Origin: JAKQEM01 sp964391185
GTDB taxonomy: Bacteria > Patescibacteriota > Gracilibacteria > Peribacterales > Peribacteraceae
Assembly (NCBI GenBank): GCA_964391185.1
Contig: CAYMIX010000012.1
Location: 1-29,687 of the forward strand
Length of the DNA stretch: 29,687 nt
Direction of reading: 5' to 3'
A program made the translations under genes and the position numbers. Of the stretch, positions 20,758 through 28,821 are shown piece by piece (the stretch's first letter is position 1; each line of letters starts with the position of its first letter). The notes below the pieces were generated by a model. It was not told where the DNA came from. It was given only the letters and a program-made list of their open reading frames with translations, and ran no database searches.

Positions 20758-23394
20758 ATGGCAGAGAACGACACACCAGAAGCATCCGCAGGAGGCGAAC
20801 AACTTCCCCTCAGCGAAACCCTTAGCTCGATTGGACGCATTAAGGCTCGTCCGATCGTGACGGAAATGGAAGATAGCTACTTGAGCTACGCGATGAGCGT
20901 CATCGTTGCTCGTGCGCTTCCAGATGCACGCGATGGACTCAAGCCAGTTCACCGCCGCATTTTGTACGGCATGAATGAACTCGGTTTGCGTTCTGGTGCC
21001 AAGCTTCGCAAGTCTGCGCTCATCGTTGGTGACGTCATGGGTAAGTATCACCCACACGGTGACTCCGCGATTTACGAATCGTTGGTGCGCATGGCGCAGG
21101 ACTTCTCGATGCGTTATCCACTGGTGCACGGGCAAGGAAACTTCGGTTCCATCGATGGAGATGGTGCTGCGGCCATGCGTTACACGGAATCCAAAATGGC
21201 ACGCATCACCGATGAAATGCTTTCTGATATTGATAAAGACACTGTTGATTTTGTCCCGAACTACGATGCTTCCCGCAAAGAACCATCCGTGCTTCCTGCG
21301 AAGATCCCGAACTTACTCCTCAACGGTTCTGTTGGTATTGCCGTTGGTATGGCGACGAACATCCCGCCACACAATTTGCACGAAGTCTTGAATGCAACGA
21401 TGTATCTCCTTGATACACCGGATGCGACAGTTGAAGATCTCCTTAAGTACATTCAGGGTCCTGACTTCCCAACGGGAGGTATTGTATATAACAAAGAGGC
21501 GATCAAGCAGGCATACCTCACCGGTCGCGGTAGCATCATGACTCGTGGAAAGGCGGAGATTGAAGAAACAACAGGTGGTCGTTATCAAATTCGCGTGAGT
21601 GAGATTCCATATCAGGTAAATAAAACAACGCTCATCGAAAAGATGGCGGATCTTGTGAATGAAAAAATTATTATCGGTATCTCTGATATTCGTGATGAAT
21701 CAGACCGCGAAGGTATTCGTATCGTTGTTGAACTCAAGAAAGATGCCTATCCACAGAAGATTCTCAATCAGCTCTACAAGCACACCGAGCTCCAGAGCAG
21801 CTTCGGTTACAACATGATCGCATTGGCTGATGGTATTCAGCCACGCCTGATGAACTTGCAGGAAATGTTGCAGGTGTTTATCGATCACCGCCGCGTTGTG
21901 ATCACACGCCGTATTACCTTCGAGCGTGATCGCGCAAAAGAGAGGGCACACATCTTGGAAGGTTTGACGATTGCTCTTGATAACATCGATGCTGTCATCG
22001 AGACAATCAAGAAGTCACAAGCTCGTGAAGACGCTCGCGAAAACCTCATGAAGAAGTTTAAGCTCAGCGATCTCCAAGCAAACGCGATCCTCGACATGCG
22101 CTTGCAGACACTTGCTGGTCTTGAGCGCAAAAAGATCGAAGACGAACTCAAAGTGACCAAGCAGTTTATTAAGGAGTGTGAAGAAATCCTCGGAAGCAAA
22201 AAGAAGATTGACGAAGTCTTCAAGAATGAACTCATCGAAATCAAGAAGGCATACGGCGATGAGCGTCGCACAGCAATTGTTCCAATGGCTGCCGGAGAAT
22301 TCAGTGCCAAGGACACGATCCCAAATGCTCCGATGATTGTGACGCTGACGCGCAGTGGTTACGTGAAGCGCCTCAGTCCACTCCAGTTCCGCGCACAACA
22401 CCGCGGTGGAAAGGGGATTAAAGGTGCTGATGTAAAAGATGATGATGAAGTGCTCAGCATTTTGCACATCATGAACCACGATGATTTGTTGTTCTTCACG
22501 AACACTGGTCGCGTGTTCCAGATGCCAGCATACGAAGTGCCACAAGCCGGACGCATTGCGCGTGGTCAGGCCATCGTAAACTTGCTCCAGCTCAAGCCAG
22601 AAGAGCGCATCACAGCGATCCTCAAAGCAGACCTCAGCCACGTGAAGTATCTCTTCATGGTGACAACACAAGGAACGGTGAAGCGCACAGACGTGAGCGA
22701 ATTCCAAAACATTCGCCGCAGTGGTCTCATCGCGCAGAAGCTTCCAGAAGGAGAAGATCTTCAATGGGTTGTTACCACGGACGGTACAAATGAAATCTTG
22801 ATCGTCAGCAAGAAAGGAAAGGCGATCCGCTTCAAAGAAGATGACGTGCGCCCCATGGGTCGTGCCGCAGCAGGTGTGTACGGTATCCGCCTCGGAGACA
22901 ACGATCGCGTAGTAGAAGCGGGAGTGATTCGCGAGCCTCGTATTAGCAAACTCCTCGTAGTGATGGAAAATGGTCTCGGCAAAATGAGTCCGGTCACTGA
23001 ATATCGCTTCCAAGGACGCGGTGGTTCCGGTGTGAAAGCTGCACAATTAACAGCTCGCACAGGTGATATTGTCGGAGCGGTGGTGTTGGAAGAAGGTGCG
23101 AAAGGTGATCTCCTTTGTATTAGCCGCCAGGGCCAGACTATTCGCATGTCGCTCACCGATATCCCATCCCGTGGCCGCGCTACGCAGGGTGTCATTGTGA
23201 TGCGCTTAGACCCACCAGATAAGGTCGCGACGATGTCTGTGGCCATGCACGATGAAGAAGCTGAAAAGGCTATCCTCGAAGCTGCAGAAAGCCAGCGCGA
23301 AGGCGAAATGGAAGAGTTATTCGAAGAAGCTGAGGCTATTGAAAAGGCCGCTAAGAGCAGCAAGAGAAAAGCTAAAAAAGAGATTAAAGCGTGA
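20758..23394 (+). CDS. gyrA: DNA gyrase subunit A
   Basis: The protein has 878 residues from the ATG at 20758; an upstream ATG at 20689 precedes the promoter and is rejected. GyrA breaks and rejoins DNA to introduce negative supercoils. Seen are the winged-helix start (PIVTEMEDSYLSYAMSVIV), the quinolone region GKYHPHGDSAIYE with a wild-type Ser103, catalytic Tyr142 in AMRYTE, and the tower/coiled-coil gate region. The C-terminal beta-pinwheel carries the GyrA box QHRGGKG (547-553), which separates gyrase from ParC; the second residue is His instead of the usual Arg. The tail is Lys/Glu-rich. gyrB is not adjacent. A G-rich hairpin follows the TGA stop immediately. Confidence 0.96.
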   Translation: MAENDTPEASAGGEQLPLSETLSSIGRIKARPIVTEMEDSYLSYAMSVIVARALPDARDGLKPVHRRILYGMNELGLRSGAKLRKSALIVGDVMGKYHPHGDSAIYESLVRMAQDFSMRYPLVHGQGNFGSIDGDGAAAMRYTESKMARITDEMLSDIDKDTVDFVPNYDASRKEPSVLPAKIPNLLLNGSVGIAVGMATNIPPHNLHEVLNATMYLLDTPDATVEDLLKYIQGPDFPTGGIVYNKEAIKQAYLTGRGSIMTRGKAEIEETTGGRYQIRVSEIPYQVNKTTLIEKMADLVNEKIIIGISDIRDESDREGIRIVVELKKDAYPQKILNQLYKHTELQSSFGYNMIALADGIQPRLMNLQEMLQVFIDHRRVVITRRITFERDRAKERAHILEGLTIALDNIDAVIETIKKSQAREDARENLMKKFKLSDLQANAILDMRLQTLAGLERKKIEDELKVTKQFIKECEEILGSKKKIDEVFKNELIEIKKAYGDERRTAIVPMAAGEFSAKDTIPNAPMIVTLTRSGYVKRLSPLQFRAQHRGGKGIKGADVKDDDEVLSILHIMNHDDLLFFTNTGRVFQMPAYEVPQAGRIARGQAIVNLLQLKPEERITAILKADLSHVKYLFMVTTQGTVKRTDVSEFQNIRRSGLIAQKLPEGEDLQWVVTTDGTNEILIVSKKGKAIRFKEDDVRPMGRAAAGVYGIRLGDNDRVVEAGVIREPRISKLLVVMENGLGKMSPVTEYRFQGRGGSGVKAAQLTARTGDIVGAVVLEEGAKGDLLCISRQGQTIRMSLTDIPSRGRATQGVIVMRLDPPDKVATMSVAMHDEEAEKAILEAAESQREGEMEELFEEAEAIEKAAKSSKRKAKKEIKA

Positions 23395-23471
23395 GTAATG
23401 GGGGTATAGGGGGTAAATGGGGTAAGGAGGGTAACCCTCCGTACTCCCCATACGCCCCTTACTCCCCATAC
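23395..23471 (+). repeat. G-rich word hairpin / G-quadruplex-capable element after gyrA stop
   Basis: Directly after the gyrA TGA, the left arm (23395-23431) contains G runs at 23400-23404, 23409-23413, 23419-23422 and 23429-23431, separated by 4-6 nt. The right arm (23435-23471) is its imperfect complement, with about 28 of 37 pairs including G-U. Either arm alone satisfies a four-run G-quadruplex pattern on its own strand. There is no U-tract. Confidence 0.6.
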
Positions 23472-23486
23472 TTTGAAAGGTGGGGC

Positions 23487-23514
23487 TTGCACTGTTCTCA
23501 GATTTTCGTATAGT
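23487..23514 (+). promoter_or_regulatory. rpmE promoter
   Basis: TTGCAC (23487-23492), 16-bp spacer, TATAGT (23509-23514), 9 nt before the ATG at 23524. The -35 is weak. Predicted leader of 0-3 nt. Confidence 0.45.
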
Positions 23515-23523
23515 ACGGCAACC

Positions 23524-23742
23524 ATGAAGACCGCTCTCCACCCAACCGTTTATAAAGAGGCAAAAACGACCTGCAGCAACTGCCAGGCCGTCTACATTAT
23601 CCCAAGCACTATCAAGGAGCAGGTGGTTGAAACATGCCGCAATTGCCACCCAATCTATACTGGTAAGGCTCAGAAAGACCTTCGTGGTGGTCGTGTGGAC
23701 CGCTTCAAGGCTCGTATGGAGAAGATCAAGAAGGCTGCGTAA
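23524..23742 (+). CDS. rpmE: 50S ribosomal protein L31, zinc-binding form
   Basis: The protein has 72 residues from the ATG at 23524; an earlier in-frame ATG lies upstream of the promoter. It matches bacterial L31: MKTALHPTVYKEAKTTCSNC at the start, then VVETCRNCHPIYTGK, the most conserved segment. Four cysteines (17, 20, 38, 41) make it the C-plus, zinc-binding type, a bridge protein between subunits. The C-terminal basic tail RVDRFKARMEKIKKAA is typical. It is monocistronic, flanked upstream by the G-rich gyrA 3' element and downstream by a strong terminator. No Shine-Dalgarno. Confidence 0.96.
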   Translation: MKTALHPTVYKEAKTTCSNCQAVYIIPSTIKEQVVETCRNCHPIYTGKAQKDLRGGRVDRFKARMEKIKKAA

Positions 23743-23765
23743 CAGGCCTCTATCAATTGAATCTA

Positions 23766-23808
23766 AAACCCGCGAAACCTGCCTGCCGGCAGGCAGGGCG
23801 GGTTTTTT
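23766..23808 (+). terminator. rpmE terminator with an extra palindrome in its loop
   Basis: AAACCCGC and GCGGGTTT form the base stem, followed by a run of T. Instead of a short loop the interior contains GAAA plus a perfect 20-bp palindrome (23778-23797, CCTGCCTGCC and its complement). This gives a stacked double-length hairpin. The palindrome resembles a dispersed element inserted into an existing terminator. Confidence 0.88.
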
Positions 23809-23856
23809 GTTGTTAACTGTGCTAATAAGGTGTTAGATATAGGCATTTGCGAACTA

Positions 23857-23886
23857 TTGACTTATTTTAACAATGGTTCATAATAT
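23857..23886 (+). promoter_or_regulatory. Promoter of the orphan at 23893
   Basis: TTGACT (23857-23862), 18-bp spacer, TAATAT (23881-23886), then 6 nt (TAATAT again) to the ATG at 23893. Predicts leaderless mRNA. Confidence 0.6.
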
Positions 23887-23892
23887 TAATAT

Positions 23893-24768
23893 ATGACAGT
23901 TTTATCAGAATCAGTGGAATCAAGTGATTTAACTCCAAAGGATAAATTACGTGATGCTATTAATGGGGATCGCGAATTGAAATTGAGGGTCTTTGATGAA
24001 CTCGATTGGAGCACTCGCCCTTCACCGGGTGAATGGGATAAGTGGGAGGTGCAGGAAATTGAATACTCCAACGGTCGTCCTTCATTAGGAAACATGGTCC
24101 CATGGTTTAGACTTGTTCACAAAGAAGATGGAGAGCGTGTTTGTTTGCTTAAACTTTCGACCAAAATGGACAGGTCTAGATCCGTTTCGTTGAATGAAGC
24201 AAAAAATTATCCCTTAGCTCCTGCGACGTCTCTTTGGTCTCAACTCAGCCGTGAGGAAATAGATCAGACTGCATTGGCATTTTGTGTTCATGAAGAAGGT
24301 GGTTTGGCCCGAGATCTTGAGCATATCCATTTCTGTGCCTCTTTGATTGACCCAATTGCAGATCGGCTCCATGAGATTTCGCCTACCTTAGAAAAAGTTT
24401 CAGGATTGTTGGAGCCGACACCTGATAGAGAAAAAGCCGATGAAGGCATGGTTACCTTTAGACTTTTTGAAGCAATCGAGACTCTTGTGCACGCTGGTGC
24501 AACAGACAGATTTGCATGTTTACCTACTGCAATTGAGAATGTGAAAGATGATTACCGTGTGTACGCTGAAACCAAAGAAGAGCATATACAATTTTACAAG
24601 CGCTTACAGGCAGCAATTGCAGATGGTAGTGTTGATATAAGAGTATGTTTTGATGATGCTAATTTGAATTTAAGTGTCCCAGATCCTGAAGTAGAAGCAC
24701 AACTTGGAGAAGGTGAATTTTCAATTCGTAAAACTATAGCGGGTCTTTTGAATCGCCTCTGGAAATAA
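23893..24768 (+). CDS. Orphan hypothetical soluble protein
   Basis: The product has 291 residues, acidic, with no signal peptide or membrane segment. The start is fixed by the promoter immediately upstream. Recognisable features are only general: an N-terminal charged helical part (SDLTPKDKLRDAINGDRELKL), a beta-rich middle (NMVPWFRLVHKEDGERVCLLKLST), then helices with a possible His cluster (HEEGGLARDLEHIHFC), and a C-terminal strand pair (VDIRVCFDDANLNLSVP). Codon usage is AT-richer than gyrA or rpmE, which may mark lower expression or a foreign origin. It ends 8 nt before the CIRCE operator of hrcA. No family recognised. Confidence 0.72.
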   Translation: MTVLSESVESSDLTPKDKLRDAINGDRELKLRVFDELDWSTRPSPGEWDKWEVQEIEYSNGRPSLGNMVPWFRLVHKEDGERVCLLKLSTKMDRSRSVSLNEAKNYPLAPATSLWSQLSREEIDQTALAFCVHEEGGLARDLEHIHFCASLIDPIADRLHEISPTLEKVSGLLEPTPDREKADEGMVTFRLFEAIETLVHAGATDRFACLPTAIENVKDDYRVYAETKEEHIQFYKRLQAAIADGSVDIRVCFDDANLNLSVPDPEVEAQLGEGEFSIRKTIAGLLNRLWK

Positions 24769-24776
24769 TCCTCTTC

Positions 24777-24803
24777 CTGGCACTCCCTTGCCAAGAGTGC
24801 TAT
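24777..24803 (+). promoter_or_regulatory. CIRCE operator (HrcA-binding site) overlapping the hrcA promoter
   Basis: CTGGCACTC - nine bases - GAGTGCTAT matches the CIRCE consensus TTAGCACTC-N9-GAGTGCTAA at 15 of 18 arm positions with the exact 9-bp spacer. The -10 hexamer TATACT (24801-24806) overlaps the right arm, and a CTGGCA -35 at 24777-24782 (18-bp spacing) overlaps the left arm. HrcA binding would block its own promoter. Confidence 0.88.
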
Positions 24804-24813
24804 ACTTTCGCCA

Positions 24814-25524
24814 ATGAATACGAGGCAAGCAAAGCTCCTAATGGCGATTATCGATGAATTCATTCAGACCGCGATTCCAGTTGGTTCTAAACAGATCATC
24901 GAACAAGGACGGTTTCCGCTTTCTGGTGCGACCATTCGCAACGAAATGCGCGTGCTTGGAGAGGAAGGATTTATCGAACAGCCACATATTTCTGCTGGTC
25001 GTATTCCAACAGCCAAGGGCTATCGCATTTATGTGAAGGAATACATGGAGCCAACGAATCAGGAGAAGAAAGTGCGCGCTCGCTTCGACATCCTCAAAGA
25101 ACAATACTTCCAACGTAAAGATCAAGAACGCGTGTACGAAGCCGTCGCATTGCTTTCGCAGATGATGCCGAACGTTGCGTTTGCAGCGGTGCCACACAAG
25201 GAGCGTGTGTATTACATGGGCCTCTCGAATACGCTCAAGCAACCAGAATTTCAGATGAACCCAATGCTTGCGTCTGGTGTTGTCGAAATTCTGGAAAGCC
25301 GTCTCACAGAACTGATCGAACAAGTACAGGTAGATGACTCTGTGCGTTACTTTATTGGTGGGGAACATCTGCTCCCGCAAATCCAAAGCTGCAGCATGGT
25401 GGTGAAGCGATATGACGTGCGTGGTGAGAAGGGAGTGATCGGCATCTTGGGTCCGATGCGTATGGATTATGCATATAATACGGTCGCGCTCGAAATGGTG
25501 TCCGATCTTCTGAAAGGAGCGTAA
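24814..25524 (+). CDS. hrcA: Heat-inducible transcription repressor HrcA (short form)
   Basis: The protein has 236 residues against about 340 in Bacillus HrcA. The N-terminal winged helix is well kept (RQAKLLMAIIDEFIQTAIPVGSKQIIEQ; SGATIRNEMRVLGEEGFIEQ; ISAGRIPTAKGYRIYVKEY), as is the C-terminal VIGILGPMRMDYAYNTVALEMV. The missing residues are from the inserted middle domain. HrcA binds CIRCE at normal temperature and releases it on heat shock, with GroEL helping it fold. The ATG is 7 nt after the -10 hexamer, so its mRNA should be leaderless. Its own promoter carries CIRCE, but grpE/dnaK/dnaJ do not follow; the next gene is a VirD4-like ATPase. Confidence 0.94.
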   Translation: MNTRQAKLLMAIIDEFIQTAIPVGSKQIIEQGRFPLSGATIRNEMRVLGEEGFIEQPHISAGRIPTAKGYRIYVKEYMEPTNQEKKVRARFDILKEQYFQRKDQERVYEAVALLSQMMPNVAFAAVPHKERVYYMGLSNTLKQPEFQMNPMLASGVVEILESRLTELIEQVQVDDSVRYFIGGEHLLPQIQSCSMVVKRYDVRGEKGVIGILGPMRMDYAYNTVALEMVSDLLKGA

Positions 25525-25532
25525 TATTTATG

Positions 25533-25592
25533 TGTCATGGTGAGCTCGACGAACCATGACATCGGTATCATCCTTCGTCGAGCTCAGGATGA
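25533..25592. repeat. Pair of opposed REP-like hairpins after hrcA
   Basis: Hairpin one (25533-25561) has arms TGTCATGGT/ACCATGACA. Hairpin two (25568-25592) has arms TCATCCT/AGGATGA. Their loops GAGCTCGACGA and TCGTCGAGCTC are reverse complements, so the two are inverted copies of one element. Where the stems differ (GGT/ACC against CCT/AGG) both sides have changed together and pairing is kept. No U-tract. Confidence 0.7.
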
Positions 25593-25606
25593 CACCTGAC
25601 TACTCT

Positions 25607-28315
25607 ATGTCCTCTAGCGAAACAACATTACTGCGCATACGTCCGAGTTATCCGGACCAGGATGAAGTGAGTGCGAACCGCGGTCCATTAATGATGGAAA
25701 CAGCGCTTTCAACAGTGCATTCGTTACGCGAGCGCGATGGAGCAGTGTCGTTGGAAATTGGCATGGCAGAAGGAAAGATTGGACTCTTTGCGCGCGCAAT
25801 GCCAACGGCAGCATCACTCATCGAAGGACAAATGTATGGCCAGTATCCAGATGCTGAAATCGACCCAGTTTCAGTAGATTTCTTTAAAGCAAAAGAAGGC
25901 GAGATCGTTGCATCGGTAGACTTAGAATTGAGCGAGCCAGACTTGTTCCCGATCAAGCGTTATACACAGTTTATCGATACTGGCACACGCCAGAGCGTCG
26001 ATACGATTGCCGGTATTACATCGACACTCGTGCGCTATCCAAAGCCAGGAATGCGCGGTCATATTCAGGTAGTTATCGAGCCAATTATTGGTGATAAATA
26101 CCGCAAGCGTGCGCTCAAGTTTTTGCCATTACTTGAAAAAGGTTTCTCCAAACATTGGCCTGCATATGCCAAGTTCTTCACTCGTGTACACCTTGCGCGC
26201 GGTTGGCGTCGTCTTGCGTGGTTCCCGGTGGATGTACTGATGGGAGGTTGGCGTTTGTGGTTCAAAGGTGGCAAATCTATTTCAATATTTTCGCCAGAAG
26301 TATCCGCTGGAGACTCCCACGAAGACGAAGCTCGCACGAGTATGCGCAGCCATGAACGGGAAGATTCCATGACGGGTGCTGTCGATAAATTAAACCGTCT
26401 GCTGTTCCGCGCAAACGTGCGCGTGAGCGTCATTGCGCCTGCCGCATGTAAAACTGACGCGATTGCGAAGGTGCAAGAAATTGCGAGCAGCTTTCGCCAA
26501 TTTACGTTACCCCAGAGTAACGGTTTTGACATGGAAGAAGTACATATCTCTGAGCAAATTACGTTTGGATTCCACGCAAAACCTTTCACGCTTTCTGCGG
26601 AAGAAGTCGCATCTCTCTGGCACATTCCGAATATCCTCGTAAAGACGCCGAACATGGATTGGGTCATCAGCAAAAAGCTCGAACCACCAGTGAACTTGCC
26701 GGTGCCTGCAGTGACAGACAAAGAAGAAAACCTGACAGTGTTGGGGGAATCAGTTTTCCATGGCCAGCGCATGCAGTTCGGTATTCGTCCTGATGATCGT
26801 CGTCGTCACGTGTATGTCATCGGAAAGACGGGTATGGGAAAGTCCACGCTGCTCGAGAATATGATTTTCTCCGATATTATTAGCGGGAAGGGGATCGGTG
26901 TTATTGACCCGCACGGAGACCTTATAGAAGCGATTTTGCGCTTCACACCCAAGAGTCGTTCCAATGATGTCGTACTCTTCGACCCGGCTGATCGCGATTA
27001 TCCGGTGTCGTTCAACATGCTTGAGGCCGCAGACCCCACACAACGTCCGCTGATTTGTTCTGGTCTCATGAGCGTGTTTACCAAGCTCTGGCCAGAAGCA
27101 TTCTCCGGACGCATGGAGCACATCTTGCGCAACACATTGCTCGCACTCCTCGAGAACGAAGGCTCTTCGATGCTCGGAATTCTGCGTATGTTCGGTGATG
27201 ATGCGTTCCGCATAAAAATGGTGAGCCGCGTGACTGACCCAGTGGTGAAGGCTTTCTGGGAAACGGAATATACGAGCTGGAGCGATAAATATCGCACCGA
27301 GGCAGTCGCCGCTATTCAGAACAAAATCGGACAGTTGCTCACGACCCCGCTCATTCGCAATATTGTGGGTCAGGTGAAATCCACTCTTGATGTGCGTCAT
27401 GCGATGGATACAGGGAAGATCGTCCTCGTGAACCTTTCTAAGGGAAAGATCGGTGAAGATACATCGGCATTCTTGGGTTCGATGCTGGTGACGAAATTCC
27501 AGATCGATGCGATGAGCCGTGCGAATATCCCAGAGAAAGACCGCCGCGATTTCTACTTGTACGTGGATGAGTTCCAAAACTTCGCGACCAAGTCCTTTGC
27601 GACGATTCTCTCCGAAGCTCGCAAGTACCGCTTGGCGCTTACCATGGCTCATCAGTACGTTGGTCAATTGACGATTGGCCAGGGCGATACGAGCCTCCGC
27701 GATGCGGTGTTTGGTAACGTCGGTTCGATGGTCAGTTTCCAGATTGGTTCTGATGATGCGGAGGATCTCAGCTTACAGTTTGAAGAAATGGTCTCGCAGA
27801 AAGATATCCTCAGCCTTCCGAAGTATCACGCATATATTCGCCTGATGATCGATGGTATTCCGAGCAAGCCATTTTCTGTTTCGACACTGCCTCCGCCGAA
27901 GTTTGAACAGGATGAAAAGCGCGTACAGATTATCCGCGAGCTTTCCCGTGAGCGTTATGCGCAGAGGCGTGAGGATGTCGAAGAGAAAATTATGCGTTGG
28001 GCAGCGTCGGCATCAGAAGCAAAAGTAGTGATGAAAACATCGGAGAAAGCGAAGGAAAAAGAGGAAGAAGAGCGTAAGAAAGCAAAAGCCAAGAAGATGA
28101 CGCTTGAGGAATACCGCGCATGGCGTGATCGTGAGATGTGGGTGAATGAGTTTAATGCTCTGCGTAAGCGCGTGATGCTTGGGGAGACATTGAATGAAGT
28201 AGAGCAGGGGCAGATGAATGAGCTCGAGAAAAAGCTCGAAGCGGGTGGGGGAGTGCCGCCACCAAGTAAGAGCATGCTCGATGCAGTGGAGAAGGCGAAG
28301 AAGAAAGCGGCGTGA
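25607..28315 (+). CDS. VirD4/TraG-like type IV secretion or DNA-transfer ATPase
   Basis: The protein has 902 residues from the ATG at 25607; earlier in-frame ATGs lie inside the repeat pair. The N-terminal 390 residues have no known motif and no clear transmembrane helices beyond a short WFPVDVLMGGWRLWF stretch. The motor domain has Walker A GKTGMGKST (406-414), IGVIDPHGD, and Walker B FYLYVDEFQNF with D654/E655. Next comes the sensor-like LTMAHQYVGQL and a TraG/TrwB-style C-terminal part, ending in a charged coiled tail (KAKEKEEEERKKAKAKKM). Such coupling-protein ATPases move DNA or protein across membranes; in CPR they often occur without a full type IV apparatus. No relaxase or pilus gene is in the window. 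Possibly a DNA uptake or transfer motor. Confidence 0.88.
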   Translation: MSSSETTLLRIRPSYPDQDEVSANRGPLMMETALSTVHSLRERDGAVSLEIGMAEGKIGLFARAMPTAASLIEGQMYGQYPDAEIDPVSVDFFKAKEGEIVASVDLELSEPDLFPIKRYTQFIDTGTRQSVDTIAGITSTLVRYPKPGMRGHIQVVIEPIIGDKYRKRALKFLPLLEKGFSKHWPAYAKFFTRVHLARGWRRLAWFPVDVLMGGWRLWFKGGKSISIFSPEVSAGDSHEDEARTSMRSHEREDSMTGAVDKLNRLLFRANVRVSVIAPAACKTDAIAKVQEIASSFRQFTLPQSNGFDMEEVHISEQITFGFHAKPFTLSAEEVASLWHIPNILVKTPNMDWVISKKLEPPVNLPVPAVTDKEENLTVLGESVFHGQRMQFGIRPDDRRRHVYVIGKTGMGKSTLLENMIFSDIISGKGIGVIDPHGDLIEAILRFTPKSRSNDVVLFDPADRDYPVSFNMLEAADPTQRPLICSGLMSVFTKLWPEAFSGRMEHILRNTLLALLENEGSSMLGILRMFGDDAFRIKMVSRVTDPVVKAFWETEYTSWSDKYRTEAVAAIQNKIGQLLTTPLIRNIVGQVKSTLDVRHAMDTGKIVLVNLSKGKIGEDTSAFLGSMLVTKFQIDAMSRANIPEKDRRDFYLYVDEFQNFATKSFATILSEARKYRLALTMAHQYVGQLTIGQGDTSLRDAVFGNVGSMVSFQIGSDDAEDLSLQFEEMVSQKDILSLPKYHAYIRLMIDGIPSKPFSVSTLPPPKFEQDEKRVQIIRELSRERYAQRREDVEEKIMRWAASASEAKVVMKTSEKAKEKEEEERKKAKAKKMTLEEYRAWRDREMWVNEFNALRKRVMLGETLNEVEQGQMNELEKKLEAGGGVPPPSKSMLDAVEKAKKKAA

Positions 28316-28452
28316 GCTTTCAGGTGTTGGCTTTTAGGTTTCAGCTTCTATAAGGAAATTTTATATATGTATCTATGATTTGATAATAACAACCCTATTC
28401 AATAAATATTCCGATCAGGAAGCAGAAACCTGACAGCTGAAAGCTAGAAGCT
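28313..28452. repeat. Inverted pair of AGCTTTCAG-type repeats between convergent VirD4-like gene and dgkA
   Basis: Copy one (28315-28349, plus) starts at the last base of the VirD4-like stop codon. Copy two (28445-28417, minus) overlaps the TAG stop of dgkA and lacks about 7 internal bases. A third copy at 29613-29647 matches copy one at 33 of 35 positions. The two inverted copies can pair across an AT-rich loop of about 67 nt. No U-tract is seen. Confidence 0.75.
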
Positions 28453-28821
28453 CAGCATGATGTACGGCCAAAACACCATCACAATCACTACAACAAGCGC
28501 CGCGAACATCACGAGCGATGCTCCTGCTGCAACGTCTTTGCATGCTTTCATTCCTGCATGGAACCCTCGCCCTTGGAGTTTGCGTTCATGATCTAATACG
28601 TCTGCCAAACGTTCGATGGCAGTGTTGATGAGCTCAGTTGCTGTGAATGCTGCTCCGGCAATGATCAGCGCTAACCATTCCCATACGAGGATATGTACAA
28701 CACCGGCCAAAATGAGAACAAGGATAAAAACCGGTAGGAATAAGCGTAGGTTTTTCTCTATGCGAAACGCATGCTTGAGGCCGTCGACGGCGTAGCCGAA
28801 ACTGCGTTTTATGCGTCGCAT
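28444..28821 (-). CDS. dgkA: Diacylglycerol/undecaprenol kinase family protein
   Basis: The protein has 125 residues with three membrane helices (about 29-46, 50-66, 98-118), the standard DgkA layout. Family residues are present: the amphipathic start RRIKRSFGYAVDGLKHAFRIEKN, the catalytic and metal-binding motif ATELINTAIERLADVL, and the C-terminal KACKDVAAGASLVMF. The enzyme phosphorylates diacylglycerol or, in Gram-positive-like bacteria, undecaprenol, recycling the lipid carrier for peptidoglycan. The ATG is immediately preceded by a 35-bp palindrome, leaving no room for a Shine-Dalgarno. An earlier ATG inside the palindrome is out of frame. Confidence 0.93.
   Translation of the reverse strand: MRRIKRSFGYAVDGLKHAFRIEKNLRLFLPVFILVLILAGVVHILVWEWLALIIAGAAFTATELINTAIERLADVLDHERKLQGRGFHAGMKACKDVAAGASLVMFAALVVVIVMVFWPYIMLSF

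Noticed and set aside
23392..23394. TGA as a sense codon (Gly) as in Gracilibacteria
   Set aside because: gyrA, queA, the M23 gene and the Cys-rich gene end naturally at TGA after full-length family C-termini, and no in-frame TGA is needed inside any conserved gene.
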